From Bacteroidales bacterium UBA3709 (GTDB lineage: Bacteria > Bacteroidota > Bacteroidia > Bacteroidales > UBA932): a stretch of 7,915 nucleotides of DNA. The DNA lies in contig DFIA01000043.1 of NCBI GenBank assembly GCA_002372015.1, positions 1 through 7,915 on the forward strand. The letters are read 5' to 3'. The position numbers were made by a program, and so were the translations under genes. Under the pieces are notes generated by a model. It was not told the origin of the DNA, searched no databases, and saw nothing but the letters and a program-made list of their open reading frames with translations. Positions 7,175-7,915 of the stretch are shown in pieces; position 1 is the first letter of the stretch; each line of letters begins with the position of its first letter.

Positions 7175-7213
7175 GCACAGGAATCTGTCTATACGTAATT
7201 AGGATTTTCGCTG

Positions 7214-7221
7214 TAACTTTG
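7214..7221 (+). promoter_or_regulatory. Possible -7 element for the lipoprotein hydrolase gene
   Basis: TAACTTTG fits TAnnTTTG, but no TTG is found at the expected -33 distance. It would start transcription near 7228 and give a leader of about 120 nt. It is divergent from, and about 60 bp from, the -7 element of gcvP. Confidence 0.4.
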
Positions 7222-7248
7222 CAGCAAATTTCAAAACAATACACTATT

Positions 7249-7286
7249 TGCCATAGAAGAAGCGAGCATTATGTACTGCTATGGCA
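7249..7286 (+). promoter_or_regulatory. Hairpin in the hydrolase leader
   Basis: TGCCATAG (7249-7256) is complementary to CTATGGCA (7279-7286), with a 22-nt loop, within the predicted 5' UTR of the hydrolase. A run of six G (7300-7305) and a 14-codon reading frame from ATG 7294 to TGA 7338 follow. No known riboswitch is recognised. Confidence 0.25.
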
Positions 7287-7347
7287 TTTACGGATGCGTG
7301 GGGGGCAACTACAGCCATCGATGAAAAATAAAAAATGAAAAAAGACA

Positions 7348-7915
7348 ATGAATAAGGTATTATTTGTAACAATGCTTGTGGCCTGCGTGCTGGCTGGCTG
7401 CAACCAGAAAGACAATCATGTTAAAACAGAAGAGAATATGCAGAAGTTAGAATTAACGCAGGAGTGGGATAAAGTATTTCCTCTGAGCGATAAGGTGAAC
7501 TACCGAAAGGTAACATTTGAAACACAGTATGGGCAGACCCTTGCAGCCGACCTCTATGTGCCGAAAGATGCTCAGGGAAAACTGGCAGCACTTGCAATCA
7601 GCGGTCCGTTTGGAGCCTGTAAGGAACAGTCGAGCGGACTGTATGCCATGCGCATGGCCGAAAGAGGTTTTGTGGCCTTGGCCTTCGACCCATCTTATAC
7701 GGGAGAAAGTAACGGTGAGCCACGAGGCACAGCATCGCCTGACATTAACACCGAAGACTTTATGGCAGCTGTTGATTTCTTGTCAAAACAAGATAATGTT
7801 GATTCGGAGAAGATAGGTGTTATCGGTATATGCGGATGGGGAGGTATTGCTCTGAATGCTGCCGCAGCCGACACACGCATCAAGGCTACAGTTGCAAGCA
7901 CCATGTATGATATGA
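7348..7915 (+). CDS. Lipoprotein alpha/beta hydrolase (YcjY/FrsA-like), 3' end missing
   Basis: The frame starts at ATG 7348 and is open to the right edge, giving 189 residues. Residues 1-18 form a lipoprotein signal peptide (MNKVLFVTMLVACVLAGC) with lipobox LAGC and C18 as the lipidated residue. The next residues, NQKDN, resemble the charged tail that directs some Bacteroidota lipoproteins to the cell surface. The alpha/beta-hydrolase fold begins near residue 50: ADLYVPKDAQGKLAALAISGPFGA (strand and likely oxyanion-hole region), GFVALAFDPSYTGESNGEPR, then the nucleophile elbow GICGWGG with C162 where most members carry Ser. Cys at this place is, as I recall, usual for YcjY-like and dienelactone hydrolases. 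The catalytic Asp and His should lie beyond the edge. Substrate unknown; likely an ester- or thioester-like bond in the envelope. Confidence 0.85.
   Translation, partial: MNKVLFVTMLVACVLAGCNQKDNHVKTEENMQKLELTQEWDKVFPLSDKVNYRKVTFETQYGQTLAADLYVPKDAQGKLAALAISGPFGACKEQSSGLYAMRMAERGFVALAFDPSYTGESNGEPRGTASPDINTEDFMAAVDFLSKQDNVDSEKIGVIGICGWGGIALNAAAADTRIKATVASTMYDM

Noticed and set aside
1..7915. tRNA, rRNA, insertion sequence, CRISPR array or defence system
   Set aside because: I found no repeat-spacer pattern, transposase motif, terminal inverted repeats of IS size, or cloverleaf sequence on either strand.

Overview
The window looks like chromosomal DNA of a Bacteroidales bacterium (Bacteroidota). 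Four things point there: a fimbrillin-like surface protein, promoters that fit the Bacteroidota -33/-7 pattern (TTG, about 20 bp, TAnnTTTG), a lipoprotein signal followed by a charged QKD-type tail, and A/T-rich leaders without clear Shine-Dalgarno sequences. The hemerythrin plus LuxR gene pair recalls the region of the Porphyromonas gingivalis regulator CdhR, but I cannot fix the genus.

Layout. From the left edge to 2363 (+) runs the 3' part of a large secreted fimbrillin-like or fimbrial-tip-like protein; its true start lies outside the window. It ends in a strong intrinsic terminator (2397-2445). A 250-bp spacer without a convincing gene follows. Next, on the minus strand, comes a two-gene operon: a diiron hemerythrin (HHE) protein of the YtfE/RIC type (3290-3982), then 2 bp later a LuxR-type regulator with a degenerate receiver domain (2688-3287). 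It has its own promoter near 4096-4127 and a leader of about 105 nt holding a GC-rich hairpin. Upstream, also on minus, is a full-length single-chain glycine dehydrogenase, gcvP (4174-7071), with a promoter at 7145-7174. Divergent from gcvP, a lipoprotein alpha/beta hydrolase with a cysteine in the nucleophile position begins at 7348 (+) and runs off the right edge.

How the genes fit together. GcvP is the decarboxylating P-protein of glycine cleavage; its partners gcvT, gcvH and lpd are not here. The hemerythrin/LuxR pair looks like a sensing or stress-repair unit: a diiron protein that could meet O2 or NO, made with a DNA-binding regulator that probably does not use ordinary phosphorelay. 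The fimbrillin-like gene converges on it, which is of some interest because I recall CdhR being described as a regulator of fimbriae and hemin uptake. The hydrolase is probably an independent envelope enzyme.

I see no clear undescribed multi-gene system. The best leads are the hemerythrin/degenerate-receiver operon and its leader, the repeated hexamer around the gcvP promoter, and the spacer at 2438-2687.
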